The notes beneath the pieces are model-generated. The model worked only from the letters and a program-made list of their open reading frames with translations, was not told where the DNA came from and did not search any database. A program made the translations under genes and the position numbers. 5,464 bases of DNA from Anaerolineales bacterium (GTDB taxonomy: Bacteria > Chloroflexota > Anaerolineae > Anaerolineales > DRMV01): positions 1 through 5,464 of the forward strand of contig JALVOR010000148.1 of NCBI GenBank assembly GCA_027026295.1. Direction: 5' to 3'. The first letter of the stretch is position 1, and each line of letters begins with the position of its first letter. This document shows positions 1 to 5,464 of the stretch, in pieces.

Positions 1-1
1 T

Positions 2-667
2 TTCATGACCATCCGCCGCATTCTGGAAGAGCCTCTCATCCTTGCCGGCGTGAAGGACAAGGAAGAACGGCTGAAGCGGGTCGTCCGCGGCCTCGAAGAG
101 GTCAAAGTGACCCCGCCGGATGATTTCCTCAACAAATATCCCCACATGCTGAGCGGTGGCCAGCAGCAGCGCATTGTGATTGCGCGGGCGCTCATTCGCG
201 ACCCCAAACTGCTGATTGCCGACGAGCCGGTTTCCATGTTAGACGCCTCAGTGCGTGTGGAGATCCTCAAACTGCTGGACGAAGTGCAGAAAGAGCGCCA
301 TCTCTCGGTGATTTACATTACCCATGACCTTTCCACCGTGCGGTATTTCTCCGAGCGCATCTTCGTGATGTATGCCGGGAAACTCATCGAGAAAGCAAGT
401 ACCAATGAGATTCTCGATGCCCCGAAGCATCCCTACACGTGGGCGTTGCTAAACGCTATCTCTGACCCACTGGCAGAAAACGCGACCAAACTGCGGGAAA
501 TTCCCCAGGGCGAACCGCCCTCGCTCATCACGCCCCCGCCGGGGTGTCGCTTTCACCCGCGCTGTGAAAAGGCCATTCAGGGCTTGTGCGAGGTGGAAGA
601 GCCGCCTGAATTTGACATCAGCGAAACTCACGAAGTGGCCTGCTGGCTTTATCGCGAGGATGCCTGA
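2..667 (+). CDS. Peptide ABC transporter ATP-binding subunit (OppF/DppF type), 5' end missing
   Basis: This is the nucleotide-binding subunit of a dipeptide/oligopeptide importer; it hydrolyses ATP on the cytoplasmic face of the permease. Residues are numbered from the first ATG in the window (base 5). Visible are the ABC signature LSGGQQQR (49-56), Walker B LLIADEP ending in Glu74, the D-loop SMLD (77-80) and the switch His107 in YITHD. The C-terminal oligopeptide-transporter extension follows, with HPYTWALL (142-149) and four cysteines (181, 187, 195, 213) in a GCRFHPRC...C...ACW pattern. In related OppD/DppD proteins these cysteines are thought to hold an Fe-S cluster; that is inference here. 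The frame is open through base 2, and Walker A and the Q-loop are absent. Since family members are usually about 320-340 residues, the true start lies before the window and the internal ATG is not the start. It ends by overlapping the next gene by one base. Whether it is the D or F paralogue cannot be decided without its neighbours. Confidence 0.95.
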   Translation, partial: FMTIRRILEEPLILAGVKDKEERLKRVVRGLEEVKVTPPDDFLNKYPHMLSGGQQQRIVIARALIRDPKLLIADEPVSMLDASVRVEILKLLDEVQKERHLSVIYITHDLSTVRYFSERIFVMYAGKLIEKASTNEILDAPKHPYTWALLNAISDPLAENATKLREIPQGEPPSLITPPPGCRFHPRCEKAIQGLCEVEEPPEFDISETHEVACWLYREDA

Positions 668-915
668 TGCGTGAAGGGCTTTCCCCGTGGCATCTGATTG
701 CCATTGCTGCTGTGTTGCTTGCTGTGGGCATGGTGTTGCCGTGGCTGATGGTGCTGGGTGTGCTGGTGCCCACCTGGGCGTGGAACATCACGGCGTTCCT
801 TTCCTCGGTTGTCGGGCTGTTCCTCGGCTCGTTAGGCATTACCATGTATGTGCACTTGCACCGCAAGCGCAATGAAGAAAACCTGCTGGAGGAAATCGAC
901 CCTCGGTACAAGTAG
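667..915 (+). CDS. Small two-helix membrane protein, unknown function
   Basis: An 82-residue protein I do not recognise. Two hydrophobic stretches, about residues 8-33 and 39-62, are long enough to cross the membrane. The first contains Pro and Trp (LPW). The C-terminal tail from about residue 64 is highly charged (HRKRNEENLLEEIDPRYK), and its basic start suggests that end is cytoplasmic. The start codon shares a base with the ATPase stop codon (TGATG), and GAGGA at 656-660 sits six bases upstream, so translational coupling with the ATPase is likely. That arrangement, plus the downstream binding-protein gene, suggests an accessory to the ABC importer or simply a membrane protein carried in its operon. 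No catalytic motif is visible. The coding call rests on the coupled start, the ribosome binding site and the clean hydrophobic/charged pattern. Confidence 0.75.
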   Translation: MREGLSPWHLIAIAAVLLAVGMVLPWLMVLGVLVPTWAWNITAFLSSVVGLFLGSLGITMYVHLHRKRNEENLLEEIDPRYK

Positions 916-943
916 CCACCTGCCCATGCAGAAATGTATTTTC

Positions 944-968
944 ACGGCGCGGGAACTCCCCGCGCCGT
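944..968 (+). terminator. GC-rich hairpin after the transporter operon, possible weak terminator
   Basis: A perfect 10-bp stem (944-953 ACGGCGCGGG with 959-968 CCCGCGCCGT) encloses a 5-base loop, starting 28 bases after the stop of the small membrane gene. Position and stability fit a transcription stop or an mRNA 3'-end stabiliser. However, the bases after the stem (TGGCATTGG) have no T-run, so a standard intrinsic terminator is not supported. Its right arm ends just upstream of the promoter of the next gene. Confidence 0.45.
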
Positions 969-990
969 TGGCATTGGGGCGGCTTCCCGA

Positions 991-999
991 TGGTATACT
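991..999 (+). promoter_or_regulatory. Extended -10 promoter for the solute-binding protein gene
   Basis: TGGTATACT at 991-999 matches an extended -10 element (TGn then TATACT). No good -35 sits at 17-base spacing (GCATTG at 971-976). TTGGCA at 968-973 is 20 bases away. Transcription would begin near 1006, giving a leader of about 30 bases before the start at 1038. The binding protein could thus be expressed apart from, and above, the upstream transporter genes, as is common for ABC importers. Confidence 0.5.
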
Positions 1000-1023
1000 T
1001 ATCCCTTGAACACTCCAGGGTAT

Positions 1024-1031
1024 GGAAGGAG
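1024..1031 (+). promoter_or_regulatory. Ribosome binding site fixing the start at 1038
   Basis: GGAAGGAG lies six bases before ATG 1038. It selects this start over the in-frame ATG at 990, which lies inside the promoter and would add 16 residues in front of a perfect lipoprotein signal peptide. Confidence 0.85.
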
Positions 1032-1037
1032 CGAGTT

Positions 1038-3077
1038 ATGCGTCGTTTTTTGTTGCCGTTGCTCTTGGGCGGGGCGTTGTTGCTGGCGGCTTGCCAGAAA
1101 CAAACGGCTACCCCTGCCACCGTGCCTACAGTGCGGCCACTGGAAACCGAGGCGCCGTCGGTGACGGTGGTTGCCCCCACTGCCCAGCCTGCCTCGCAGC
1201 CGCGCACGCTCACGGTTTGCATGGGGCGGGAGCCGCAAACCCTTTATCCCCTCGCCGGGGAAAGCAAGGCGATGTGGAATATCCTCGCCGCGGTGTATGA
1301 TGGGCCCATCGAGCACCGTAAGTTTGGCTTCCAGCCGGTGATTTTGGAAAAACTACCCAGTGTGGCCGATGGCGATGCCACCTTTGTGGAAGTCGACGTT
1401 GCCCCCGGTTCGTGGATTGTGGATGCCTACGGTAAGGTGGTGCAGTTGGAAGAAGGCGTTTCGTTCTTCCCTGCCGGATGCGATTCGGTGCGCTGTGCGC
1501 TGAAATACGAGAGCGATATGGGTTCGGTGACCATGAGCCAGTTGCAGGCCACTTTCCACCTGCTGCCGGGGCTGAAGTGGTCGGACGGGCAGCCGCTCAC
1601 TGCCGAGGATTCGGTGTTTGCCTTCAACCTGGTTTCTTCGGAAGATACCCCTGCCCACGGGCGTTATGCCGACATGCTGCGCCATACCGCGGCTTATCAG
1701 GCCACTGACGATACCACGGTGGTGTGGAAGGCCATCCCCGGCTACCGCGACCCGGCCTATTACCTCAATTTCTGGATGCCGCTGCCTTCCCACCTGTGGG
1801 CGAAGTATGACCCCAAGGAACTGCTTGCGCTCCCGGAGGCGACCCGCGCCCCGGTGGGATGGGGGCCGTATGTGATTGACGACTGGAAAGCGGGGGAGTA
1901 CATTCGCCTGCACCGCAACCCGCATTACTTCCGCTCGCCCGAGGGTTTGCCCAAATTCGACTTTCTGGAATTCCGCTTCGTAAGCGGCCCCGAACAGGCG
2001 CTGGAAGACTTGAAAACCGGCAAGTGTGATGTGCTGGACGAGACCGTGGATTTGGCATCCGTGATGCCGCAGATGAGCACCATGCAGCAGGGCGGTGAAA
2101 TTGCAGTGCATACCGCCCAGGGCATGGCTTTCGAGCGTTTGGATTTGGACCTGCACCCCGCGATTTACGACGACGGCTGGCAGCCCGGCGAGCGCGCCGA
2201 TTTCTTCGCCGACAAGCGTGTGCGGCAGGCGCTGGCTTATTGCCTCGACCGCCAGAAGGCGGCGCAGACGGTGTGGGGCGGCTATGCCGAGGTGATGGAT
2301 TCCTTTGTGCCTGCGGAAAGCGGCCTGTTCGACGGCGATGTGGCGAAATATGCCTACGACCCGCAGAAGGGCGCCGCGCTGCTGGCGGAAGCCGGCTGGG
2401 TGGATGCCGACAATGACCCCGCCACGCCGCGCGTCTATCAGGGCGACCCCGCGGCCATCACGTGGGGCGACCCCCTGGTGCTGAACTATTTTGCGCCTAA
2501 CACCCCGCGGCAAGCGCAAGCCGCTGAAATTTTCAAGGCTTCCGCCGCCGCGTGTGGCATCGAACTGAACGTCAAACTGTGGGACGACCCCGCTGAACTT
2601 TACGCCCCCGGCCCCGATGGCCCGATTTACGGGCGCAAATACGACCTCGCCGTGGTGCCGATGCAGATGACCATCCGCCCGCAGTGTCATCTGTGGGCAC
2701 GCGATGCTATCCCGGGCGATGACACGCTCACCATCAAAGATGTGCCGTGGCTGTTGAAGATTTTTGGCAAGACCCATGAAGACGAAACCGCTTTTCCCTA
2801 CGGCTGGGGGGGCTGGAACGACACGGCTTACGTCAACACCAAATTCGATGGCTATTGCACCGCGGTGGAAAACAGCCTGCCGAGTGACAAGGGCTATGCC
2901 GATCTCTATGGCAAAGCGCAGGAAATCGTCGCCGCTGACTTGCCTTCCATTATGCTCTATCGCCACCCCCGCATTGCAGCGACACGCCCGGATTTCTGCG
3001 GCTTTGTGCTCGACCCCAGCGCCCGTAGCGATTTGTGGAACCTTGCCCTGTTCGATGTGGGCGATGCGTGCCGGTAA
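1038..3077 (+). CDS. Extracellular solute-binding lipoprotein, family 5 (peptide/oligopeptide ABC importer)
   Basis: A 679-residue substrate-binding component of a peptide-type ABC importer (SBP_bac_5), anchored outside the cytoplasmic membrane. Residues 2-18 form a lipoprotein signal peptide with lipobox LAAC, so Cys19 would be lipidated. Residues 20-56 are a Thr/Pro/Ala-rich linker. Family landmarks are LLPGLKWSDGQPLTAEDSVF (175-194), GWGPYVIDDW (274-283) followed by LHRNPHYF (291-298), VRQALAYCLDR (395-405), and YDPQKGAALLAEAGW (440-454). It is longer than the usual 500-600 residues. Part of the excess is a segment at about 118-168, between the first strand region and the WSDG motif, with a close Cys pair (148, 153) that could form a disulfide. 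A second loop at about 456-475 is rich in Asp and Pro. The gene has its own promoter and terminator, downstream of the ATPase gene. The ligand (peptide, nickel, sugar or other) cannot be read from sequence; the family covers all of these. Confidence 0.95.
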   Translation: MRRFLLPLLLGGALLLAACQKQTATPATVPTVRPLETEAPSVTVVAPTAQPASQPRTLTVCMGREPQTLYPLAGESKAMWNILAAVYDGPIEHRKFGFQPVILEKLPSVADGDATFVEVDVAPGSWIVDAYGKVVQLEEGVSFFPAGCDSVRCALKYESDMGSVTMSQLQATFHLLPGLKWSDGQPLTAEDSVFAFNLVSSEDTPAHGRYADMLRHTAAYQATDDTTVVWKAIPGYRDPAYYLNFWMPLPSHLWAKYDPKELLALPEATRAPVGWGPYVIDDWKAGEYIRLHRNPHYFRSPEGLPKFDFLEFRFVSGPEQALEDLKTGKCDVLDETVDLASVMPQMSTMQQGGEIAVHTAQGMAFERLDLDLHPAIYDDGWQPGERADFFADKRVRQALAYCLDRQKAAQTVWGGYAEVMDSFVPAESGLFDGDVAKYAYDPQKGAALLAEAGWVDADNDPATPRVYQGDPAAITWGDPLVLNYFAPNTPRQAQAAEIFKASAAACGIELNVKLWDDPAELYAPGPDGPIYGRKYDLAVVPMQMTIRPQCHLWARDAIPGDDTLTIKDVPWLLKIFGKTHEDETAFPYGWGGWNDTAYVNTKFDGYCTAVENSLPSDKGYADLYGKAQEIVAADLPSIMLYRHPRIAATRPDFCGFVLDPSARSDLWNLALFDVGDACR

Positions 3078-3108
3078 TCCGTTCCCGGGCGACGCGCGAA
3101 AAGTATCC

Positions 3109-3145
3109 CCCTGCCAGGTTTTGCTGACCTGGCAGGGCTTTTTTT
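3109..3145 (+). terminator. Rho-independent terminator of the solute-binding protein gene
   Basis: A perfect 11-bp stem (3109-3119 CCCTGCCAGGT with 3127-3137 ACCTGGCAGGG) has a 7-base loop and is followed by C and seven T (3139-3145). It begins 31 bases after the stop codon at 3077. This is a textbook intrinsic terminator on the + strand. The minus strand has no matching T-run. Confidence 0.95.
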
Positions 3146-3180
3146 GTGCTGAGCGTTCCTGTGAGGAAGGCGATGGATGA

Positions 3181-3507
3181 CGCGGATAACGGCAGATGAA
3201 TGCGGGGATTTCGGAAAGAGCGAAAGCGCAATGTAAGGGTGAGGCAACGCCTTGCCTCAAAGGAGCCATCCAATCGTATCTGTCCAACCTCGGCAAGAGA
3301 GAACTGCAGATTGCGTAGATTATGTGGACAGAAAAACACAGAAGGCACAGAGGAAGCCCAGAAAATACAGACAGGGGGGTGTGGAAAACGGGAAGCGTTG
3401 TGCTGGCTTTGCGTTCTTTGCTCTCTTCGCGCCTTTGCGTTAACTTCCTTGGCGAACTTGGCGTTCAAAAATCCGCGAGCATCCGTAGTCATCTGTGTTA
3501 TCCGTGG
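3181..3507. repeat. Composite degenerate intergenic repeat with inverted end arms
   Basis: The left arm 3181-3212 (CGCGGATAAC..CAGATGA..GGATTTC) and right arm 3467-3507 (AAAAATCCGCG..TCATCTG..GTTATCCGTGG) are imperfect inverted copies of each other. Inside, 3327-3372 is a purine-rich quasi-periodic tract (CACAGAA, CACAGAAGG, CACAGAGGAAG). Region 3407-3466 is a roughly 9-base quasi-repeat of CTTTGCGTT (CTTTGCGTT, CTTTGCTCT, CTTCGCGCC, TTTGCGTTA, then two CTTGGCG copies). From memory this resembles intergenic repeats seen in many Chloroflexota, Planctomycetes and Cyanobacteria that give rise to spurious proteins such as NTEGTEEAQ. That identity is unverified. No transposase is present. Confidence 0.7.
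3240..3259. repeat. Perfect small hairpin inside the composite repeat
   Basis: TGAGGCAA (3240-3247) and TTGCCTCA (3252-3259) are perfect inverted copies around the loop CGCC. The stem has 8 bp. There is no T-run after it, so it is not a terminator. It sits between the left arm and the CACAGA tract and may belong to another short palindromic repeat family. Confidence 0.65.
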
Positions 3508-3543
3508 CCTGTTTCCTTGCGGTTGAACAGTTGCCTTGAAACA

Positions 3544-3572
3544 TGGAAAAAACTTGACAGAAGAGTTATAAT
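3544..3572 (+). promoter_or_regulatory. Probable sigma-70-type promoter for the beta-propeller gene
   Basis: A perfect TATAAT at 3567-3572 lies 17 bases after TGGAAA (3544-3549, four of six matches to the -35 consensus). Transcription would start near 3579 and give a leader of about 350 nt before the ATG at 3930. A consensus TTGACA at 3554-3559 is only seven bases from TATAAT, so it cannot serve as the -35 for it. I see no better promoter closer to the gene. Confidence 0.5.
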
Positions 3573-3648
3573 TGTGGAAGCAATGTTCCGGTTGTCATTT
3601 TAAAAGCCCATGTTATGCAGTAGAGCGTCAGTGTGCCTGGCTGCCCCA

Positions 3649-3734
3649 CCTTACCTGTGTGCCTTTTCCCTTCCCATTGAGAGAGGAAAGGGGGCGGAGT
3701 CGTCGCGACACAAGGCTTTGGGGGACAGGTGAGG
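3649..3734. repeat. Nested imperfect inverted repeat in the leader region
   Basis: The outer arms CCTTACCTGT (3649-3658) and ACAGGTGAGG (3725-3734) pair over 10 positions with one G-U. An inner hairpin pairs CCCTTCC (3668-3674) with GGAAAGGG (3685-3692), with one bulged A and the loop CATTGAGAGA. The outline (CCTCACC-like end, CCCTTCCC core, GAGAGGAAAGGG, GGTGAGGG end) resembles, from memory, a widespread family of intergenic palindromic repeats. As RNA it would fold into a long two-part hairpin. Confidence 0.6.
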
Positions 3735-3844
3735 GCAAGGAAGCCAAAAGATTGGTGGTTCCATCTTACGATGGTTATTGTTTAATCGCTGCTGCGTAAC
3801 GCGAGTTAAGAGCCCCCCTCACGTTTTGATGGACTGCAAAGCAG

Positions 3845-3882
3845 CACGGCGGAGGGCAGGAAATTGCTTGTGCTCTGCCGTG
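3845..3882 (+). promoter_or_regulatory. Strong hairpin in the 5' leader of the propeller gene
   Basis: CACGGCGGAG (3845-3854) pairs with CTCTGCCGTG (3873-3882) over 10 positions with one G-U. After one mismatch a further five pairs (3856-3860 with 3867-3871, two of them G-U) close on a 6-base loop. No T-run follows, so it is not an intrinsic terminator. A second possible stem (GAGAGA 3883-3888 with TCTCTC 3900-3905) follows, leaving the ribosome binding site unpaired. The compensating pattern suggests RNA structure, but function is unknown. Confidence 0.5.
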
Positions 3883-3917
3883 GAGAGATAGCAGGACTTT
3901 CTCTCTTCTCCGAGTTG

Positions 3918-3926
3918 AAAGGTGAG
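3918..3926 (+). promoter_or_regulatory. Ribosome binding site for the propeller gene
   Basis: AAAGGTGAG precedes ATG 3930. AAAGG (3918-3922) stands seven bases from the start, at good spacing. It supports the ATG at 3930, from which the reading frame encodes a complete signal peptide. Confidence 0.75.
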
Positions 3927-3929
3927 AAG

Positions 3930-5464
3930 ATGAAGACGGCTTTTGTCAAACATAGGCGCTGGAAAGCCGTCATCAAAGCAAATTTATTGGCTTTGGTGTT
4001 GTTGAGCGTTGTGCTGATGGGGAAAACAGCGGCATGGGCGCGTTTCGTGGCACCGTTGGCATCTTTGCAACTTGCGCATTCCGCAAAACCGATGTGGCGC
4101 TATGGGCCGCAGCATACAGGCCGTTCGGTGTACAGCGGCCCCACCACTGCCCCCCCTGTGGGCTGGACATTTACTGGCCTGACTGGCGAAGGTTATCCCG
4201 ATTCGCCAGCCATCGGCGTAGATGGGACGATTTATGTCGGAGCAGATGACGGTCTTTATGCTGTGAACCCTGACGGCACGCTCAAATGGCATTATAGCAC
4301 CGGGTACGTTTTTTCAACGCCAGCCATTGACCATCAGGGGGTGATCTATTTTGGCTCTTACGACAAATACTTGTATGCTCTCAATCCTGATGGGACTCTC
4401 AGATGGAGAAGAAACGCCGGGAGCAGTATTTACAGTTCTCCTATCATTGATGGGGCAGGCAACATTTATGTTGCCGCTTATCGCACGGTGCGCTCTTATA
4501 CATCCAGCGGAACGTTCCGCTGGTGGCGTGGGATTGGAAACGGCTGCCGCAGTTCCGTTGCTTTGAGCGCAGATGAGCAAACGCTTTACGTTGGTGCATA
4601 TAACCATAGGGTTTACGCGTTAAGGACGAGTAATGGTTCGGTGGTGTGGCAATACACGACAGGGGATAAGGTGCGGAGTTCACCTGCTGTTGGCCCGAAT
4701 GGCGTGATCTATGTCGGCTCAGACGACCATTATCTTTACGCGCTCAACCCTGGCGGTTCGCTCAGGTGGCAATTCTACACGGCGGGCAGAGTGCGAAGTT
4801 CCCCTGCGATCAGCGCTGACGGCAGCACGGTTTACGTGGGTTCTGGGTACCCTGGCAACAAAATGTATGCCATTGATGCTGCTGCGGGCACTGAACGGTG
4901 GAGCGTTCCTTTAACGTCGTCGCCTTACGTTTATGTTATTACCAGCCCGGTGCTTGACTCCAATGGCGTGCTCTTTGTGGGCATCCACGATAGCAGTGTG
5001 TGGGCACTCGACGCCGGCACCGGCGCCCAACTTTGGCATATTGCTTCGTCGTCATCAGGTGACATAGAAGGGGAAGTGGCCATTGATGCGTGTGGCAATT
5101 TGTATACCGTTGGAGGTGGGGGAGATTTGGTGATGTGGGGCTCGACGCCGTGTACGGTGACTCCAACCCCGACACCGACAGCGACGTTTACGCCTACACC
5201 GACAGCGACATTCACCCCGACGCCGACAGCGACATTCACCCCGACGCCGACAGCGACATTCACCCCGACACCCACGGCGACGTTTACACCCACGCCAACG
5301 GCAACGTTTACGCCGACACCAACAGCGACGTTCACGCCAACACCGACGGCGACGTTCACACCCACGCCGACGGCGACCTACACGCCCACGCCGACGGCGA
5401 CGGTCACGCTAACGCCGACACCGACGTTTCCGCCAACACCAGCCTCTAATCCACATCTCCGACC
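3930..5464 (+). CDS. Secreted PQQ-like beta-propeller protein with Thr/Pro repeat stalk, 3' end beyond window
   Basis: The frame is open for 511 codons to the window edge. Residues 1-37 are a Sec signal peptide: basic n-region (K7-K16), hydrophobic core at about 18-30, and cleavage likely after AWA (35-37). Residues about 91-404 hold eight repeats of about 40 residues with the PQQ-type pattern SPA(I/V)..[20 protein letters not shown]. The YVG-like triplets start at 102, 140, 180, 220, 261, 302, 349 and 392. The closing Trp residues are at 120, 159, 198, 240, 280, 324, 369 and 403. This predicts an eight-bladed propeller. Residues 413-500 are eleven [12 protein letters not shown] octads, a likely extended stalk, then PPTPASNP as the window ends. 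No PQQ-dehydrogenase metal or catalytic motifs are evident, and the lipobox of BamB is missing. A surface-exposed binding or structural protein is inferred. Its DNA is visibly less GC-rich than the transporter genes. A C-terminal anchor or further domain probably lies downstream. Confidence 0.9.
   Translation, partial: MKTAFVKHRRWKAVIKANLLALVLLSVVLMGKTAAWARFVAPLASLQLAHSAKPMWRYGPQHTGRSVYSGPTTAPPVGWTFTGLTGEGYPDSPAIGVDGTIYVGADDGLYAVNPDGTLKWHYSTGYVFSTPAIDHQGVIYFGSYDKYLYALNPDGTLRWRRNAGSSIYSSPIIDGAGNIYVAAYRTVRSYTSSGTFRWWRGIGNGCRSSVALSADEQTLYVGAYNHRVYALRTSNGSVVWQYTTGDKVRSSPAVGPNGVIYVGSDDHYLYALNPGGSLRWQFYTAGRVRSSPAISADGSTVYVGSGYPGNKMYAIDAAAGTERWSVPLTSSPYVYVITSPVLDSNGVLFVGIHDSSVWALDAGTGAQLWHIASSSSGDIEGEVAIDACGNLYTVGGGGDLVMWGSTPCTVTPTPTPTATFTPTPTATFTPTPTATFTPTPTATFTPTPTATFTPTPTATFTPTPTATFTPTPTATFTPTPTATYTPTPTATVTLTPTPTFPPTPASNPHLR
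4504..4523. repeat. Perfect 20-bp palindrome inside the propeller gene
   Basis: CCAGCGGAAC followed directly by its reverse complement GTTCCGCTGG, with no spacer. It encodes part of SSGTFRWW in the third propeller repeat. No other blade shares this DNA, so it is not a property of the repeat. It could be chance or a protein-binding dyad. Confidence 0.8.
5166..5429 (+). repeat. 24-bp tandem repeat, 11 units, encoding TPTPTATF
   Basis: Eleven in-frame 24-base units encode residues 413-500. The first eight give TPTPTATF exactly; units 9 and 10 end in Tyr and Val, and unit 11 is degenerate (TLTPTPTF). Units 3 and 4 (5214-5237, 5238-5261) are identical in DNA, which suggests recent duplication. 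Other units differ mostly at third positions (ACA/ACG/ACC, CCG/CCC/CCA/CCT, TTT/TTC), so the protein sequence is kept while the DNA drifts. Thr/Pro stalks of this kind are common in Chloroflexota secreted proteins as far as I recall. Confidence 0.95.

Noticed and set aside
990..1037. Upstream in-frame ATG as start of the solute-binding protein
   Set aside because: The ATG at 990 overlaps the extended -10 element and lacks a ribosome binding site. ATG 1038 has GGAAGGAG and gives a standard lipoprotein signal peptide.
1353..3296. Long minus-strand open frame of 647 codons
   Set aside because: It mirrors the GC-rich solute-binding protein gene, whose family motifs are unmistakable. The minus translation shows no recognisable domain and runs through the terminator.
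3200..3526. Possible 108-residue protein on the + strand
   Set aside because: The frame lies wholly in the composite repeat, and its NTEGTEEAQ and LCVLCSLRAFA phrases are typical of spurious proteins from such repeats. It has no convincing ribosome binding site.
3649..3745. Cyclic di-GMP (GEMM-I) riboswitch
   Set aside because: GCGACACAAGGC recalls GACGCAAAGCC, but the GGCAAACC strand, the tetraloop and its receptor stem are missing.
3572..3799. Possible 75-residue leader peptide
   Set aside because: It would start with TTG inside the -10 box, so it could not be on the transcript. The frame follows the palindromic repeat and has no domain features.
4931..5365. Minus-strand frame encoding a glycine/valine-rich NVAVGVGV repeat protein
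   Set aside because: It is the complement of the TPTPTATF array. The + strand frame has a signal peptide, a propeller and third-position drift, so the repeat is kept for the + protein. The minus frame has no independent support.
5166..5429. CRISPR array
   Set aside because: The 24-base units are directly adjacent, with no spacers, stay in frame and encode a stalk. No cas gene is present.
5090..5449. Plus-strand Asp/His-rich repeat frame (DSDIHPDA)
   Set aside because: This is an out-of-frame reading of the same 24-bp array. It starts inside the propeller gene with no ribosome binding site.

Overview
The window looks like a piece of a moderately GC-rich bacterial chromosome, most likely Chloroflexota (Anaerolineae-like). 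That placement is inference. It rests on a lipoprotein-type family 5 solute-binding protein with a Thr/Pro-rich linker, a secreted PQQ-like beta-propeller ending in a long TPTPTATF stalk, and intergenic repeat families I associate from memory with Chloroflexota, Planctomycetes and Cyanobacteria. All genes I can support lie on the + strand.

Region 1 (1-3145) is a peptide/oligopeptide ABC uptake locus. It opens inside the ATPase subunit gene (OppF/DppF type), which lacks its 5' end and Walker A because the window starts within it. A one-base stop/start overlap (TGATG) leads into an 82-residue protein with two predicted membrane helices. After a GC-rich hairpin and an extended -10 promoter comes a 679-residue substrate-binding lipoprotein, closed by a textbook intrinsic terminator (11-bp stem, seven T). 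The binding protein would capture substrate outside the membrane and the ATPase would power import. The permease genes are presumably upstream of the window.

Region 2 (3146-3929) has no convincing gene. It holds two layers of degenerate intergenic repeats. The first is a composite element flanked by imperfect inverted arms (3181-3212 and 3467-3507), with quasi-periodic CACAGA-type and CTTTGCGTT-type tracts inside. The second is a nested inverted repeat (3649-3734). A probable promoter (TATAAT at 3567-3572) precedes that second repeat, so the repeat and a further strong hairpin (3845-3882) would lie in a long 5' leader of about 350 nt.

Region 3 (3930-5464, running off the end) is one long open gene for a secreted protein. 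It has a Sec signal peptide, eight PQQ-like propeller repeats and then eleven 8-residue Thr/Pro repeats encoded by a 24-bp tandem repeat. It is still open at the window edge. The coding DNA is visibly less GC-rich than the transporter locus. I see no catalytic signature, and a surface-displayed binding or structural role is the most economical reading.

I did not find a clearly new biological system. The best candidates for a second look are the leader built from repeats, the stalked propeller and its unseen C-terminus, and the small membrane protein coupled to the ABC ATPase.
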